Positions 29,100 to 38,278 of a stretch of 45,618 nt of DNA are shown here, piece after piece. Every line of letters begins with the position of its first letter. The stretch's first letter is position 1. Source of the DNA: Vibrio sp. UBA2441 (GTDB taxonomy: Bacteria; Pseudomonadota; Gammaproteobacteria; Enterobacterales; Vibrionaceae). The translations under genes and the position numbers were made by a program. The notes beneath the pieces were generated by a model. That model did not search any database and was not told the origin of the DNA. It saw nothing but the letters and a program-made list of their open reading frames with translations. Location of the stretch: positions 1 to 45,618 of the forward strand of contig DDQN01000049.1 of NCBI GenBank assembly GCA_002342685.1. Reading direction: 5' to 3'.

Positions 29100-31580
29100 C
29101 TATTTAGATGCGGGCTTCTTACCACGAGCGTTTTTCGATTTCGCTCTGGACTTTTTCTTACGCGCTTTTTCAGCTTTACTCTTTTTGTCAGCAGATTTTT
29201 TTCCTGCTGATCCTTCACTTGTTCCATCAGGACGCTTGGTCGGTTCCACGAGCGCTTTGGCTGTACGGCCAGACGCTCCTGGTTTTCCTGCAGCCTTTCT
29301 TCTTGATGCCGCTTTTTTATCAGCGGAAGCGTTACGTTTCTTGGCTGTTTTGCCTTTACCGCGTAGCTTACGACTTGTTTCAATTAATTCAAAGTCAATT
29401 TGTCGATCATCTAAGTTAACCGACAATACTTTTACTTTCACACAGTCACCCAGGCGATAAATTTGCCCAGAGCTTTCTCCAATTAGTCTTTGGCCAATGG
29501 CATCATACTGATAGTAATCATTAGCCAATGTTGAGATATGAACTAAGCCATCAATATGCAACTCTGACAATCGAACAAAGAAACCAAAACCGGTCACATT
29601 GGCAATAACCCCATCAAGCTCTTCACCAACATGGTCTTGCATATACTCACATTTTAGCCAATCAGAAACGTCTCTGGTGGCGTCATCAGCACGGCGTTCA
29701 GTCATTGAGCACTGTTCACCATAAACATCCATATCATCAAAAGAATAATGATAGCCTCCAGTTGGCGTCCAGCGGTCCTTATTCAATCCCTCTTTCTTTG
29801 CTATCAAATACTTAATAGCCCGATGCAATAATAAGTCCGGATATCGACGAATTGGGGAGGTAAAGTGCGCATATCGCTTAAGCGCCAAGCCAAAGTGTCC
29901 CACATTATCCGGGTTATACACCGCCTGCTTCATTGAGCGCAGTAACATGGTTTGAATTAACTCTTTATCCGGGCGTTCTTTGATTGCTTTCATTAACTCA
30001 GCATAATCGGTTGGAGATGGCTCTAGCCCACCAGTCAATGCTAAACCAAGTTCCCCAAGAAAGTCTTTGAATCCAGTTAATCGTTCTTCTCCCGGTGATT
30101 CATGGATACGGAAAAGCGCTGGTTCTTTAATTTTTTCAACAAAAGAGGCAGAAGCAATATTGGCTAAAATCATGCACTCTTCAATAAGCTTGTGCGCATC
30201 ATTTCTAATAACTGGTTCGATACGATCTATTTTACGCTCTGCGTTAAATATAAATTTAGTCTCTACCGTTTCAAACTCGATAGCTCCACGATTATCTTTG
30301 GCCTTTTTCAGAACCTTATACATGTTATGCAGTTCTTCAACATGGGGCACAACTTCGGCGTAACGTTCTCTCAGCTCAGAATCACCATTCAACATTGCAT
30401 CAACCTTGGTATAGGTTAATCTCGCATGCGAATTCATCACCGCTTCATAATGTTTATATCCTGATAACTTACCAGTCGAAGAAACGGTCATCTCACATAC
30501 CATACAGAGGCGATCAACCTGAGGGTTTAGTGAACATAATCCATTCGATAATACTTCCGGCAACATAGGTACAACCTGAGAAGGGAAGTAAACCGAGTTT
30601 CCACGAAGAATAGCTTCTTTATCTAGTGCAGTATCAGGACGAACATAATAACTAACATCCGCTATAGCTACCCATAGTCTCCAGCCACCGCTTGGTTTTT
30701 TCTCGCAATATACCGCATCATCAAAATCTCGGGCATCTTCACCATCAATCGTGACCAGAGGAAGTGCTCGCAAATCCACACGCCCTGATTTAGCCTCTTC
30801 CGGCACTTCTTCTTGCAAGTCTTTAATTTGATTATCAACTTCTTTGGGCCACTCATTAGGGATTTGATGAGTATGAATCGCGATTTTAATTTCCATACCC
30901 GGAGCTAAGTTTTCTCCCAGCACTTCAATAACTCTACCGGCCATACCTCTGGAACGGCTGCCTCGATCAGTGATTTCAATGACAACTACATTACCCATTC
31001 TTGCCCCTAATCTTTCATCATTAGGGATCAAGATATCCTGACTAATTCGAGAGTCATCAGATACGACATAAGCGTACCCTTGCTCTAAGAAAAAGCGACC
31101 AACTATCTTGGTTTTCCGCTCTTCCAACACCCGAACCAGACGGCCTTCTTTTCGGCCTCGTTTGTCCTTTCCTGTTGGCTGGACGAGCACAAAATCGCCA
31201 TGAATAATGGTTCGCATCTGGTGGTGAGGTAATAAAACGTCGTTATCCTTTCCAACACTTCCTTCAGGTCTCACCCAGCCATGACCATCTTTATGGCCAA
31301 TAACACACCCTTTGATCATTTCTAATTTGTCGGGTAGTGCGTAACACTGTCTTCGGGTAAAGACTAATTGACCATCACGTTCCATGGCCCGCAAACGTCT
31401 ACGCAAGCCTTCATAGTGTTCTTCACCAGATAAACCAAGTGCAGAAAACAGGTCATTTCGATTCATTGGCACATTGGCTTCTTTCAAATACTCAAGAATA
31501 AACTCTCGGCTTGGAATTGGGTTTTCGTAATTCTTGGCTTCGCGATCGGCAAATTGATCTTTAGGTGTTTTATCCGACAT
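29100..31580 (-). CDS. rnr: Ribonuclease R
   Basis: RNase R is a processive 3'-5' exoribonuclease that degrades structured RNA and takes part in RNA quality control. The 826-aa protein has an N-terminal helix-turn-helix-like region, cold-shock domains (YALPDKLEMIKGCVIGHKDG), the RNB catalytic domain with aspartates in IDGEDARDFDDAVYC, an S1 domain (GVIANVTGFGFFVRLSELHI) and a Lys/Arg/Ser-rich tail of about 80 residues. I prefer ATG 31580 to TTG 31586. It leads the rnr-rlmB operon. In E. coli nsrR lies just upstream; here motX does. Confidence 0.96.
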   Translation of the reverse strand: MSDKTPKDQFADREAKNYENPIPSREFILEYLKEANVPMNRNDLFSALGLSGEEHYEGLRRRLRAMERDGQLVFTRRQCYALPDKLEMIKGCVIGHKDGHGWVRPEGSVGKDNDVLLPHHQMRTIIHGDFVLVQPTGKDKRGRKEGRLVRVLEERKTKIVGRFFLEQGYAYVVSDDSRISQDILIPNDERLGARMGNVVVIEITDRGSRSRGMAGRVIEVLGENLAPGMEIKIAIHTHQIPNEWPKEVDNQIKDLQEEVPEEAKSGRVDLRALPLVTIDGEDARDFDDAVYCEKKPSGGWRLWVAIADVSYYVRPDTALDKEAILRGNSVYFPSQVVPMLPEVLSNGLCSLNPQVDRLCMVCEMTVSSTGKLSGYKHYEAVMNSHARLTYTKVDAMLNGDSELRERYAEVVPHVEELHNMYKVLKKAKDNRGAIEFETVETKFIFNAERKIDRIEPVIRNDAHKLIEECMILANIASASFVEKIKEPALFRIHESPGEERLTGFKDFLGELGLALTGGLEPSPTDYAELMKAIKERPDKELIQTMLLRSMKQAVYNPDNVGHFGLALKRYAHFTSPIRRYPDLLLHRAIKYLIAKKEGLNKDRWTPTGGYHYSFDDMDVYGEQCSMTERRADDATRDVSDWLKCEYMQDHVGEELDGVIANVTGFGFFVRLSELHIDGLVHISTLANDYYQYDAIGQRLIGESSGQIYRLGDCVKVKVLSVNLDDRQIDFELIETSRKLRGKGKTAKKRNASADKKAASRRKAAGKPGASGRTAKALVEPTKRPDGTSEGSAGKKSADKKSKAEKARKKKSRAKSKNARGKKPASK

Positions 31581-31677
31581 AGACAAACCTACTCTAGAAA
31601 GAAGGGAAATTAATATTAAGTATATAGAAGTATCTGGTTAAGCTACAGAAATGCTTGTTAAATTCACTACTGGATAC

Positions 31678-31702
31678 AAAAACGCCCTGAAAATTCAGGG
31701 CG
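31678..31702 (-). terminator. Terminator of motX
   Basis: CGCCCTGAA (31683-31691) and TTCAGGGCG (31694-31702) form a perfect 9-bp stem with a 2-base loop shown (the loop opens to four in practice). On the minus strand it is followed by TTTTT. It lies 24 bp past the motX stop and separates it from rnr. Confidence 0.85.
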
Positions 31703-31725
31703 CAAGGAGATATAAGAAAAACTGT

Positions 31726-32364
31726 CTACCAAAATACGTCACGGCGTTTTGCTCTGGAGATAATATTTTCCGGCATACGTTGAGCCAAACTATCTCTCAA
31801 CATAGCGATTCTCCGGTGGGCTCTTTTATCTGGTGTTACAGAATTATATAGCCAACGGTACGCATCTTCATAATCAAGAGGGCTGCCATAATCACGCAAT
31901 AACAATTCGGCCAGTTGAATTCGCGCATTCAGGTTACCCATGGATGCAGCTTCACGCAAATATGGAATAGCACGTTCTTTATCTTGTTGAACTAGAGTTC
32001 CTCTAGAATAGTATCTACCCAACTGCTCCAGAGCGGATGGGAGACCTTGATGAGCTGCGTTCTCTATATAATAAAGCCCCAGCTCGACATCTTGTTCAAC
32101 ACAGACTCCCCAAGAGAGCATATCGCCATAAAGAAATTCATAAGCAGGCAGGCTGATCCTCGTTGCTCGAGCAACGATATCTTCAACCAACTGACACTTG
32201 TCCGCTTTTACTCGTTCAAGGTGCTTATTGTCATCAATTAATTTAATTAGCTCAGCTTCTGTATATATTGGTACCGGAGCCCCAATCTCTGCTGTCTCAG
32301 CATTTGCTTTTGACAGTGGGGACAGCGCCAATAGTAAAGAAGCAGCTAAAACTCTCAGTTTCAT
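31726..32364 (-). CDS. motX: Sodium-driven polar flagellar protein MotX
   Basis: MotX is a periplasmic component of the T ring that holds PomA/PomB stators around the Vibrio polar flagellar motor. The 212-aa protein has a signal peptide (MKLRVLAASLLLALSPLSKA, cleavage after ANA) and Sel1-like repeats (GLYYIENAAHQGLPSALEQL, ERAIPYLREAASMGNLNAR). Two cysteines (CQLVED, GVCVEQD) could form the disulfide known in MotX. Length and location between purA and rnr match Vibrio motX. Confidence 0.93.
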   Translation of the reverse strand: MKLRVLAASLLLALSPLSKANAETAEIGAPVPIYTEAELIKLIDDNKHLERVKADKCQLVEDIVARATRISLPAYEFLYGDMLSWGVCVEQDVELGLYYIENAAHQGLPSALEQLGRYYSRGTLVQQDKERAIPYLREAASMGNLNARIQLAELLLRDYGSPLDYEDAYRWLYNSVTPDKRAHRRIAMLRDSLAQRMPENIISRAKRRDVFW

Positions 32365-32474
32365 ACCTGCACTCTTTTCTCATACCGTGCTCTGTTATCG
32401 GCAAAGTGTAGCCTTACTTTAGCCCTATCATAACTATGATAGGCAACATTTTGCCATATTACTCCCAAAATAAA

Positions 32475-32500
32475 AAAACCGACCTCTAAGGGTCGGTTTT
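32475..32500 (-). terminator. Terminator of purA
   Basis: AAAACCGACC (32475-32484) and GGTCGGTTTT (32491-32500) form a 10-bp stem with a 6-base loop; on the minus strand seven T follow. It lies 23 bp past the purA stop. Confidence 0.9.
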
Positions 32501-32522
32501 ATCTGTTCTTCTTTTTCTCTAA

Positions 32523-33839
32523 TTAAGAGTTAAAAGGATGAACTTTAATAATCGTCTCATTACGGTCAGGACCTGTCGAAACAATATCCACAGGAACGCC
32601 AGTTAGTTCTTCAATGCGCTTAATGTAATCGAGTGCTGCCTGAGGAAGTACATCTAGAGATTGTGCACCATAAGTAGTTTCAGACCAGCCAGGCATGGTT
32701 TCATAAATTGGCGTTGCTTGCTCAAATGCTTCAGCAGCCATAGGAGAAACCTCTAATACAGAGCCATCTTCCATTTTGTAACCAGTACAGATTTTCAGCT
32801 CTTCCAAGCCATCCAGTACATCAAGTTTAGTTAGACAGAAACCTGAAATAGAGTTGAGTTGAACTGCACGACGCATTGCAACAGCATCAAACCAGCCGGT
32901 ACGGCGCAAGCGGCCTGTTGTTGCTCCAAACTCTTGACCTACATCACCTAAATGCTTACCTATTGGGTCTTGCTTCTCTAGACCATCATATAGCTCTGTC
33001 GGGAATGGACCGGAACCTACACGTGTACAGTAAGCCTTAGTAATACCAAGGATGTAACCAATGTGACGAGGACCGAAACCAGAACCTGCCGCAACACCAC
33101 CAGCAGTGGTATTAGAAGAGGTTACATAAGGATAAGTACCGTGGTCAATGTCAAGAAGCGTACCTTGTGCGCCTTCAAACATGATTTTGTCGCCACGTTG
33201 ACGCGCTTGATCAAGTTCGTCTGTAACATCGATAACCATAGAAATAAGAAGGTCAGCATAGCTCATCGCTTGCTCAAGTACATCTTCGTAGCTTACAGGC
33301 TCTGCTTTATAGAAATGCTTCAACTGGAAATTATGAAAATCCATCACTTCTTTCAATTTTTCAGCAAATGCTTCTTTATCAAACAAATCACCAACTCGAA
33401 GACCACGACGAGCGACTTTATCTTCATAAGCAGGTCCAATACCACGGCCTGTTGTGCCAATCGCTTTTTTACCACGAGCAGCTTCACGCGCTTGATCTAA
33501 AGCAATGTGATAAGGAAGAATCAGCGGACAAGCTTCAGAAATGAATAGACGTTCTCGTACAGGGATACCACGCTCTTCTAACGGTTTCATTTCTTTTAGC
33601 AATGCATCAGGAGATAACACTACACCATTACCGATAACGCATTTTACGTTTTCGCGAAGAATACCTGATGGAATTAAGTGGAGAACGGTTTTTTCACCGT
33701 TAATGACTAGAGTGTGACCTGCATTGTGACCGCCTTGATAGCGAACGGTATACTTTGCATCTTCCGTTAATAGGTCTACAATTTTTCCTTTACCTTCGTC
33801 ACCCCATTGGGTGCCTAGAACGACTACGTTATTTCCCAT
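32523..33839 (-). CDS. purA: Adenylosuccinate synthetase
   Basis: PurA makes adenylosuccinate from IMP and aspartate with GTP, the first committed step to AMP. The 438-aa length is slightly above E. coli's 432. Landmarks are the N-terminal GTP loop TQWGDEGKGKIVDLL, QGGHNAGHTLV, GTTGRGIGPAYEDKVARRG, EGAQGTLLDIDHGTYPYVTSSN and the C-terminal STGPDRNETI. It is a single-gene unit; 192 bp upstream is divergent from the yjeT-like gene. Confidence 0.98.
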   Translation of the reverse strand: MGNNVVVLGTQWGDEGKGKIVDLLTEDAKYTVRYQGGHNAGHTLVINGEKTVLHLIPSGILRENVKCVIGNGVVLSPDALLKEMKPLEERGIPVRERLFISEACPLILPYHIALDQAREAARGKKAIGTTGRGIGPAYEDKVARRGLRVGDLFDKEAFAEKLKEVMDFHNFQLKHFYKAEPVSYEDVLEQAMSYADLLISMVIDVTDELDQARQRGDKIMFEGAQGTLLDIDHGTYPYVTSSNTTAGGVAAGSGFGPRHIGYILGITKAYCTRVGSGPFPTELYDGLEKQDPIGKHLGDVGQEFGATTGRLRRTGWFDAVAMRRAVQLNSISGFCLTKLDVLDGLEELKICTGYKMEDGSVLEVSPMAAEAFEQATPIYETMPGWSETTYGAQSLDVLPQAALDYIKRIEELTGVPVDIVSTGPDRNETIIKVHPFNS

Positions 33840-34031
33840 CTTTCCAGTTCTACTCGATAGTTAAAAATGGATTCTAGCACCTAACTTAACATCTTGCAGT
33901 CATTTTTTAAGCAAAAAATGTCATAATGCAGTAACCCACTAATTTAATTGTAAATGTGACACAACACATCCTTATTAAATCGATGCTCGTATGCATTAGG
34001 ACTAAGATCACATAAATACAGGTAATAAAAC

Positions 34032-34217
34032 ATGACAAATTCAATCTGGCTAGCCATTGGTTTATTGCTAATTGCCGAAGGCATTGGCCCATTGATTGCA
34101 CCAAACGGGTGGAGAAATATGGTTGCGGAAATGAGCAAGCAACCGGACAATCAGCTGAGAAGAATAGGCGGTTGTTTAGTGGTTTCTGGAATCGTCATTG
34201 CCATGATGGTTTCGTAA
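34032..34217 (+). CDS. YjeT-like DUF2065 membrane protein
   Basis: The 61-aa product has two membrane helices (SIWLAIGLLLIAEGIGPLIA and RRIGGCLVVSGIVIAMMV) joined by a polar loop with PNGWRNMVAEMSKQPD, the DUF2065 pattern. It lies between hflC and purA, as yjeT does in E. coli, but on the opposite strand from both. Function unknown; the context links it loosely with the HflKC complex. Confidence 0.85.
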   Translation: MTNSIWLAIGLLLIAEGIGPLIAPNGWRNMVAEMSKQPDNQLRRIGGCLVVSGIVIAMMVS

Positions 34218-34254
34218 GTAACTTCGTAACCTCATCTCAGGATAAGTTAGGTAT

Positions 34255-34286
34255 AAAAAAGGCTTCCTATGATGGAAGCCTTTTTT
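34255..34286. terminator. Bidirectional terminator between yjeT-like gene and hflC
   Basis: AAAAAAGGCTTCC (34255-34267) and GGAAGCCTTTTTT (34274-34286) form a perfect stem with a 6-base loop and T tracts both ways. It lies between the convergent yjeT-like gene (plus) and hflC (minus). Confidence 0.92.
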
Positions 34287-34300
34287 CAATACGCTGTCGC

Positions 34301-35272
34301 TTACTTAGTCGTTAGACCTTTGGCATCATTCATATACTTAAAGAAGTCACTCTTAGGATCAAGAACCAAAATATCACTCTTATCACTAAATGACCTTTCA
34401 TAAGCTCTTAATGAACGTAAGAAGCTGAAGAACTCAGGGTCTTTATTATACGCTGATGAGTAAATTCCCGCCGCTTCTGCATCCGCAGAACCTCGTGTCA
34501 CTCGAGCTGTCTTGTCAGCCTCTGCAAGAACAGTAGCTACTTCCAGTTCAGCCTGTGCACGAATAATTTCGGCTTTCTCTCGACCTTGAGAACGGTGCTT
34601 ACGAGCAACTGATTCACGTTCTGCACGCATACGACGATAAATAGACTCACTGATTTCGTCAGGCAGGTTGATTTTCTTCATTCGGAAATCAACCAACGCA
34701 ACACCAAGGTCATTCATCGCACTTTCACTCGTACCATCAAGCACTTCAGACATGATGATATCGCGCTCTCCTTCAATCTCGAGCGCTTCTTTCGAAATAT
34801 CAGGAATGGCTGCATCATCAGGAATGACAATCTCATCATTTCTCGGACCAGATACAATCTGTTTGATTTCTCTAGCACCGATTTCAGCACGAAGTACATC
34901 AGTCACTTTTCTTTCAAGTAACGCCTGAGCGGTCAATGTATCACCACCGCCAGTAGCCAGATAAAATTGACCGAAATCTTTAATACGCCATTTCACATAC
35001 GAATCGATGATAACGTCTTTTTTCTCTGACGTAACAAAACGGTCAGCTCTGCCATCCATTGTTTGAATACGCGCATCTAACGTTTTTACACGATCAAAGA
35101 TTGGCATTTTAAAGTGCAATCCAGGCTCATATATACGAGAAGTTTCGTTCGTATCTTTCAAGACTCGACCAAAACGAATTACGATACCGCGTTCGCCTTC
35201 TTGAATAACAAACAGTGACATCAGCATCAATGCTAGCGCAGCAAAAATTACAGGGATCATTAACTTACGCAT
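34301..35272 (-). CDS. hflC: HflC protease modulator
   Basis: HflC with HflK forms a large membrane cage around the FtsH protease and limits its access to membrane substrates. The 323-aa protein has an N-terminal anchor (MIPVIFAALALMLMSLFVI) and the SPFH/prohibitin domain (ERGIVIRFGRVLKDTNE, EPGLHFKMPIFDRVKTLDAR), followed by a long coiled coil (ARKHRSQGREKAEIIRAQAE). It lies 2 bp after hflK and ends the hflX-hflK-hflC run. Confidence 0.97.
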   Translation of the reverse strand: MRKLMIPVIFAALALMLMSLFVIQEGERGIVIRFGRVLKDTNETSRIYEPGLHFKMPIFDRVKTLDARIQTMDGRADRFVTSEKKDVIIDSYVKWRIKDFGQFYLATGGGDTLTAQALLERKVTDVLRAEIGAREIKQIVSGPRNDEIVIPDDAAIPDISKEALEIEGERDIIMSEVLDGTSESAMNDLGVALVDFRMKKINLPDEISESIYRRMRAERESVARKHRSQGREKAEIIRAQAELEVATVLAEADKTARVTRGSADAEAAGIYSSAYNKDPEFFSFLRSLRAYERSFSDKSDILVLDPKSDFFKYMNDAKGLTTK

Positions 35273-35274
35273 TC

Positions 35275-36477
35275 TTAGTATCTCCCTTGACGTGTGCTAG
35301 TTGAACGAGATGTAGAGTCTGTCTGAACATCTGTGCGTTGTGACTCAAGCTCAATATCATCATAGGCTGATGTCGATTTAGCTTTACGCTTTGTCGATGT
35401 ATCACCCAAAGACTGTCCAAGTTTATCCATTGGCAAATACAGTAAATTACCACTAGATTCAGAGTCGATAAGAACTTTAGACGTCGATGTATAGACTTCT
35501 TCCATTGTATCTAAGTATAAACGGTCACGAGTAACTTCAGGTGCTGCATTATATTCAGGAAGTAATTTCTCGAACTGTGCAACCTGACCAAGTGCTTCGT
35601 TAACAATACGCTCTGTATAACCTTGAGCTTCTTTTTTCAAACGTTCAGCACGACCCGTCGCTTTCGGCAAGATTTCATTTTTGTACGCTTCCGCTTCACG
35701 AATGAAACGCTCTTCATCCTCTCGAGCAGCGATAGCATCATCAAATGCATCTTTAACCTGTTCTGGTGGGCGTGACGACTGGAAGTTAACATCAACAATA
35801 ATCAAACCCATATCGTAATTATCGATAATACGGTTAATTGTTTCTTGAGTACTTTGACGAATTTGCTGACGACCACTCGTTAAAGTGCTGTCCATCAAAG
35901 AGTCACCAATTACAGCACGTAATGCCGAATCAGTTGCCTGACGTAAACTATCGTCTGCATTTGTTACTACGAACAAATACTTGTACGGGTCAGAAACACG
36001 GTATTGAACACCCATCTCTACCGTTACTACGTTTTCATCTTTGGTTAACATGGTACCAGATGCACGTAACGCACGAATCGCTTGGACGTTTACAGGTGTT
36101 ACTTCATCAATAAAACGAGGACGCCAGTTCAGACCAGGATCGACGATATGATCGTATTTACCCAGACGTACAACTACCCCTTTTTCCGCTTCACCGATAG
36201 TATAAAAACCGGAAAATACCCATATGGCAAATGCAACAATAGCAATAAGACCGAAGCCTATTGCACCACCGCCACCGCCTCCAATTGAAGGCATGCCACC
36301 TTTCTTACCAAATTTACCACCCAGCTTTTGACTTAGTTTATTGAACACTTCGTCCAAGTCTGGCGGTCCTTGATCTCGGCCACCGGAGTTCCGGTTGCCA
36401 CGATCATTATTACCCCAAGGGTCTTTATCGCGGCCATTATTATCGCCGTTATTATTACCAGGCTCATTCCACGCCAT
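35275..36477 (-). CDS. hflK: HflK protease modulator
   Basis: The 400-aa partner of HflC has a Gly/Asn/Asp-rich N-terminal cytoplasmic segment (NEPGNNNGDNNGRDKDPWGN), one membrane helix (GLIAIVAFAIWVFSGFYTI, about 74-92), the SPFH domain (EKGVVVRLGKYDHIVDPGLN) and a coiled coil (AERLKKEAQGYTERIVNEAL). A Ser/Thr/Arg-rich tail follows. It starts 27 bp after hflX and is followed directly by hflC. Confidence 0.97.
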   Translation of the reverse strand: MAWNEPGNNNGDNNGRDKDPWGNNDRGNRNSGGRDQGPPDLDEVFNKLSQKLGGKFGKKGGMPSIGGGGGGAIGFGLIAIVAFAIWVFSGFYTIGEAEKGVVVRLGKYDHIVDPGLNWRPRFIDEVTPVNVQAIRALRASGTMLTKDENVVTVEMGVQYRVSDPYKYLFVVTNADDSLRQATDSALRAVIGDSLMDSTLTSGRQQIRQSTQETINRIIDNYDMGLIIVDVNFQSSRPPEQVKDAFDDAIAAREDEERFIREAEAYKNEILPKATGRAERLKKEAQGYTERIVNEALGQVAQFEKLLPEYNAAPEVTRDRLYLDTMEEVYTSTSKVLIDSESSGNLLYLPMDKLGQSLGDTSTKRKAKSTSAYDDIELESQRTDVQTDSTSRSTSTRQGRY

Positions 36478-36504
36478 TAGAAAGCTCCATCATTTGATAT
36501 GACG

Positions 36505-37812
36505 TTATACTGTAGCAGCCCTTTGGTTAACGATAAAGTCACCTAAAACTGCCCCTTCTCTTTTCTCTAGTCTAGACCAATCTACTTGTTGCATTCGGAT
36601 ATCGATCAATAAGTTACCATCTGATTCATATTCTTCTTTTTGAATACTCTTCATTTTGAAGAATATGCTACGAAAACGACCTTGATATTGCGGCGGGATC
36701 CGTAAGCGATACTGAACCATTTGGCTTGCCAGTCGCTCAGTAAGCGCCTGAAACAATAAATCTATACCTTTGCCTTCCATTGCAGAAACCCAAACTGTTT
36801 GAGGAACACCCTGTTCATCTCGCTCAATACGTGGGTTCTGACCATCTAGGTTATCTATTTTGTTCATGACCACAAGAGATGGTACATCTATCGCATCAAT
36901 CTCTTCTAGTACGACATGAACCGCATGGATATTCTCACGAAAACGGTCATCACTGGCATCAACAACATGTAACAAAATGTCAGCTTCTTGAGTTTCTTGC
37001 AGTGTTGCTTTAAAGGCTGCAACTAGATCATGGGGGAGATGTCGGATAAAACCAACCGTATCGGCTAAAATAGCTGGACCTACATCATCTAAATCGATCT
37101 TACGTAACGTTGGATCAAGTGTTGCAAATAATTGATCCGCGGCATAAACACCCGCTTCTGTAATCCGATTAAATAATGTGGATTTCCCCGCATTGGTATA
37201 ACCTACCAACGAAATTGTTGGAATTTCTGCTCGATTTCGAGCGCGTCTACCTTGCTCACGTTGTTTAGATACTTTTTCTAAACGACGTAAAATCGCTTTG
37301 ATACGATCACGCAATAAGCGCCTGTCTGTTTCCAGCTGTGTCTCACCTGGCCCTCGTAACCCAATACCACCTTTTTGCCTTTCAAGGTGAGTCCAACCAC
37401 GAATCAATCGGGTGGAAAGGTGACGAAGCTGTGCCAGCTCAACCTGCATCTTACCCTCATGGGTTCGCGCTCGTTGAGCAAAAATGTCGAGTATCAAGCC
37501 TGTACGGTCTAATACCCGGCATTTGCACAATTGTTCTAGGTTTCGTTCTTGAGCTGGAGATAGGGCGTGATTAAAAATCACTATTTCAGCACCAGTTAAC
37601 TGAACAGCCTGAGCTATTTCTTGGGCTTTACCCTCTCCGACATAGTACTTGGAGTGAGGAGCCTGTCGACTGCCAGTAATAACTTGCAGTGTGTTGACTC
37701 CCGCAGAAGATACTAGCATTTCGCATTCGCTAAGATCCTCCCACTCCCCTTCTTGCGTGAAGTTGATATGAACAAGAATAGCCTGCTCACCGGCTTCATA
37801 ACGGTCAAACAA
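36505..37812 (-). CDS. hflX: Ribosome-splitting GTPase HflX
   Basis: HflX is an Obg-family GTPase that binds 50S subunits and rescues stalled ribosomes under stress. The 435-aa protein has the N-terminal HflX domain (GKAQEIAQAVQLTGAEIVIF), a helical linker (RLLRDRIKAILRRLEKVSKQ) and a G domain with G1 GYTNAGKSTLFN, G3 DTVGFIRHLPH and G4 VMNKID. It is 29 bp downstream of hfq, the usual hfq-hflX-hflK-hflC order. Confidence 0.97.
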   Translation of the reverse strand: MFDRYEAGEQAILVHINFTQEGEWEDLSECEMLVSSAGVNTLQVITGSRQAPHSKYYVGEGKAQEIAQAVQLTGAEIVIFNHALSPAQERNLEQLCKCRVLDRTGLILDIFAQRARTHEGKMQVELAQLRHLSTRLIRGWTHLERQKGGIGLRGPGETQLETDRRLLRDRIKAILRRLEKVSKQREQGRRARNRAEIPTISLVGYTNAGKSTLFNRITEAGVYAADQLFATLDPTLRKIDLDDVGPAILADTVGFIRHLPHDLVAAFKATLQETQEADILLHVVDASDDRFRENIHAVHVVLEEIDAIDVPSLVVMNKIDNLDGQNPRIERDEQGVPQTVWVSAMEGKGIDLLFQALTERLASQMVQYRLRIPPQYQGRFRSIFFKMKSIQKEEYESDGNLLIDIRMQQVDWSRLEKREGAVLGDFIVNQRAATV

Positions 37813-37841
37813 GCCATCAACCCCTTAGTATATTTTTATTA

Positions 37842-38108
37842 TTAATCTTCAGATTTCTCGTGTTGACGCTCTCCATGAGGGCGTTCTGTAGCGCTGTGAT
37901 GAGTTACTGCACGAGCAGGAACTACGGTAGATATCGCATGCTTATAAACCATTTGGTTTACTGTATTCTTCAATAGAATGACAAATTGATCAAAAGATTC
38001 GATCTGACCCTGTAGTTTAATTCCATTTACAAGGTAGATGGAAACTGGCACTCGTTCGCGACGAAGCGCGTTTAAGAATGGGTCTTGTAAAGATTGCCCC
38101 TTAGCCAT
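37842..38108 (-). CDS. hfq: RNA chaperone Hfq
   Basis: Hfq forms the hexamer that pairs small RNAs with mRNAs. The 88-aa protein has the Sm1 motif (LQDPFLNALRRERVPVSIYL, VNGIKLQGQIESFDQFVILL) and Sm2 (VYKHAISTVVPAR). The C-terminal tail is short and His/Glu-rich (HHSATERPHGERQHEKSED), typical of vibrios. It is 170 bp downstream of miaA, so an additional promoter there is likely. Confidence 0.98.
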   Translation of the reverse strand: MAKGQSLQDPFLNALRRERVPVSIYLVNGIKLQGQIESFDQFVILLKNTVNQMVYKHAISTVVPARAVTHHSATERPHGERQHEKSED

Positions 38109-38278
38109 TTTTATTTTCCTTATTTGTTTGTTGTTGTAATTATTTAGCTAGTGGTGCTCGGCAATTTTCGTCCTGCTTTTGCATTCGAGCTAAATGAACC
38201 AAATAAGTCTTACTTATAATCTATAGATCAATAAACTAAGACTTTCACGCAAAAACGATCACATTATACACAGCAAAA

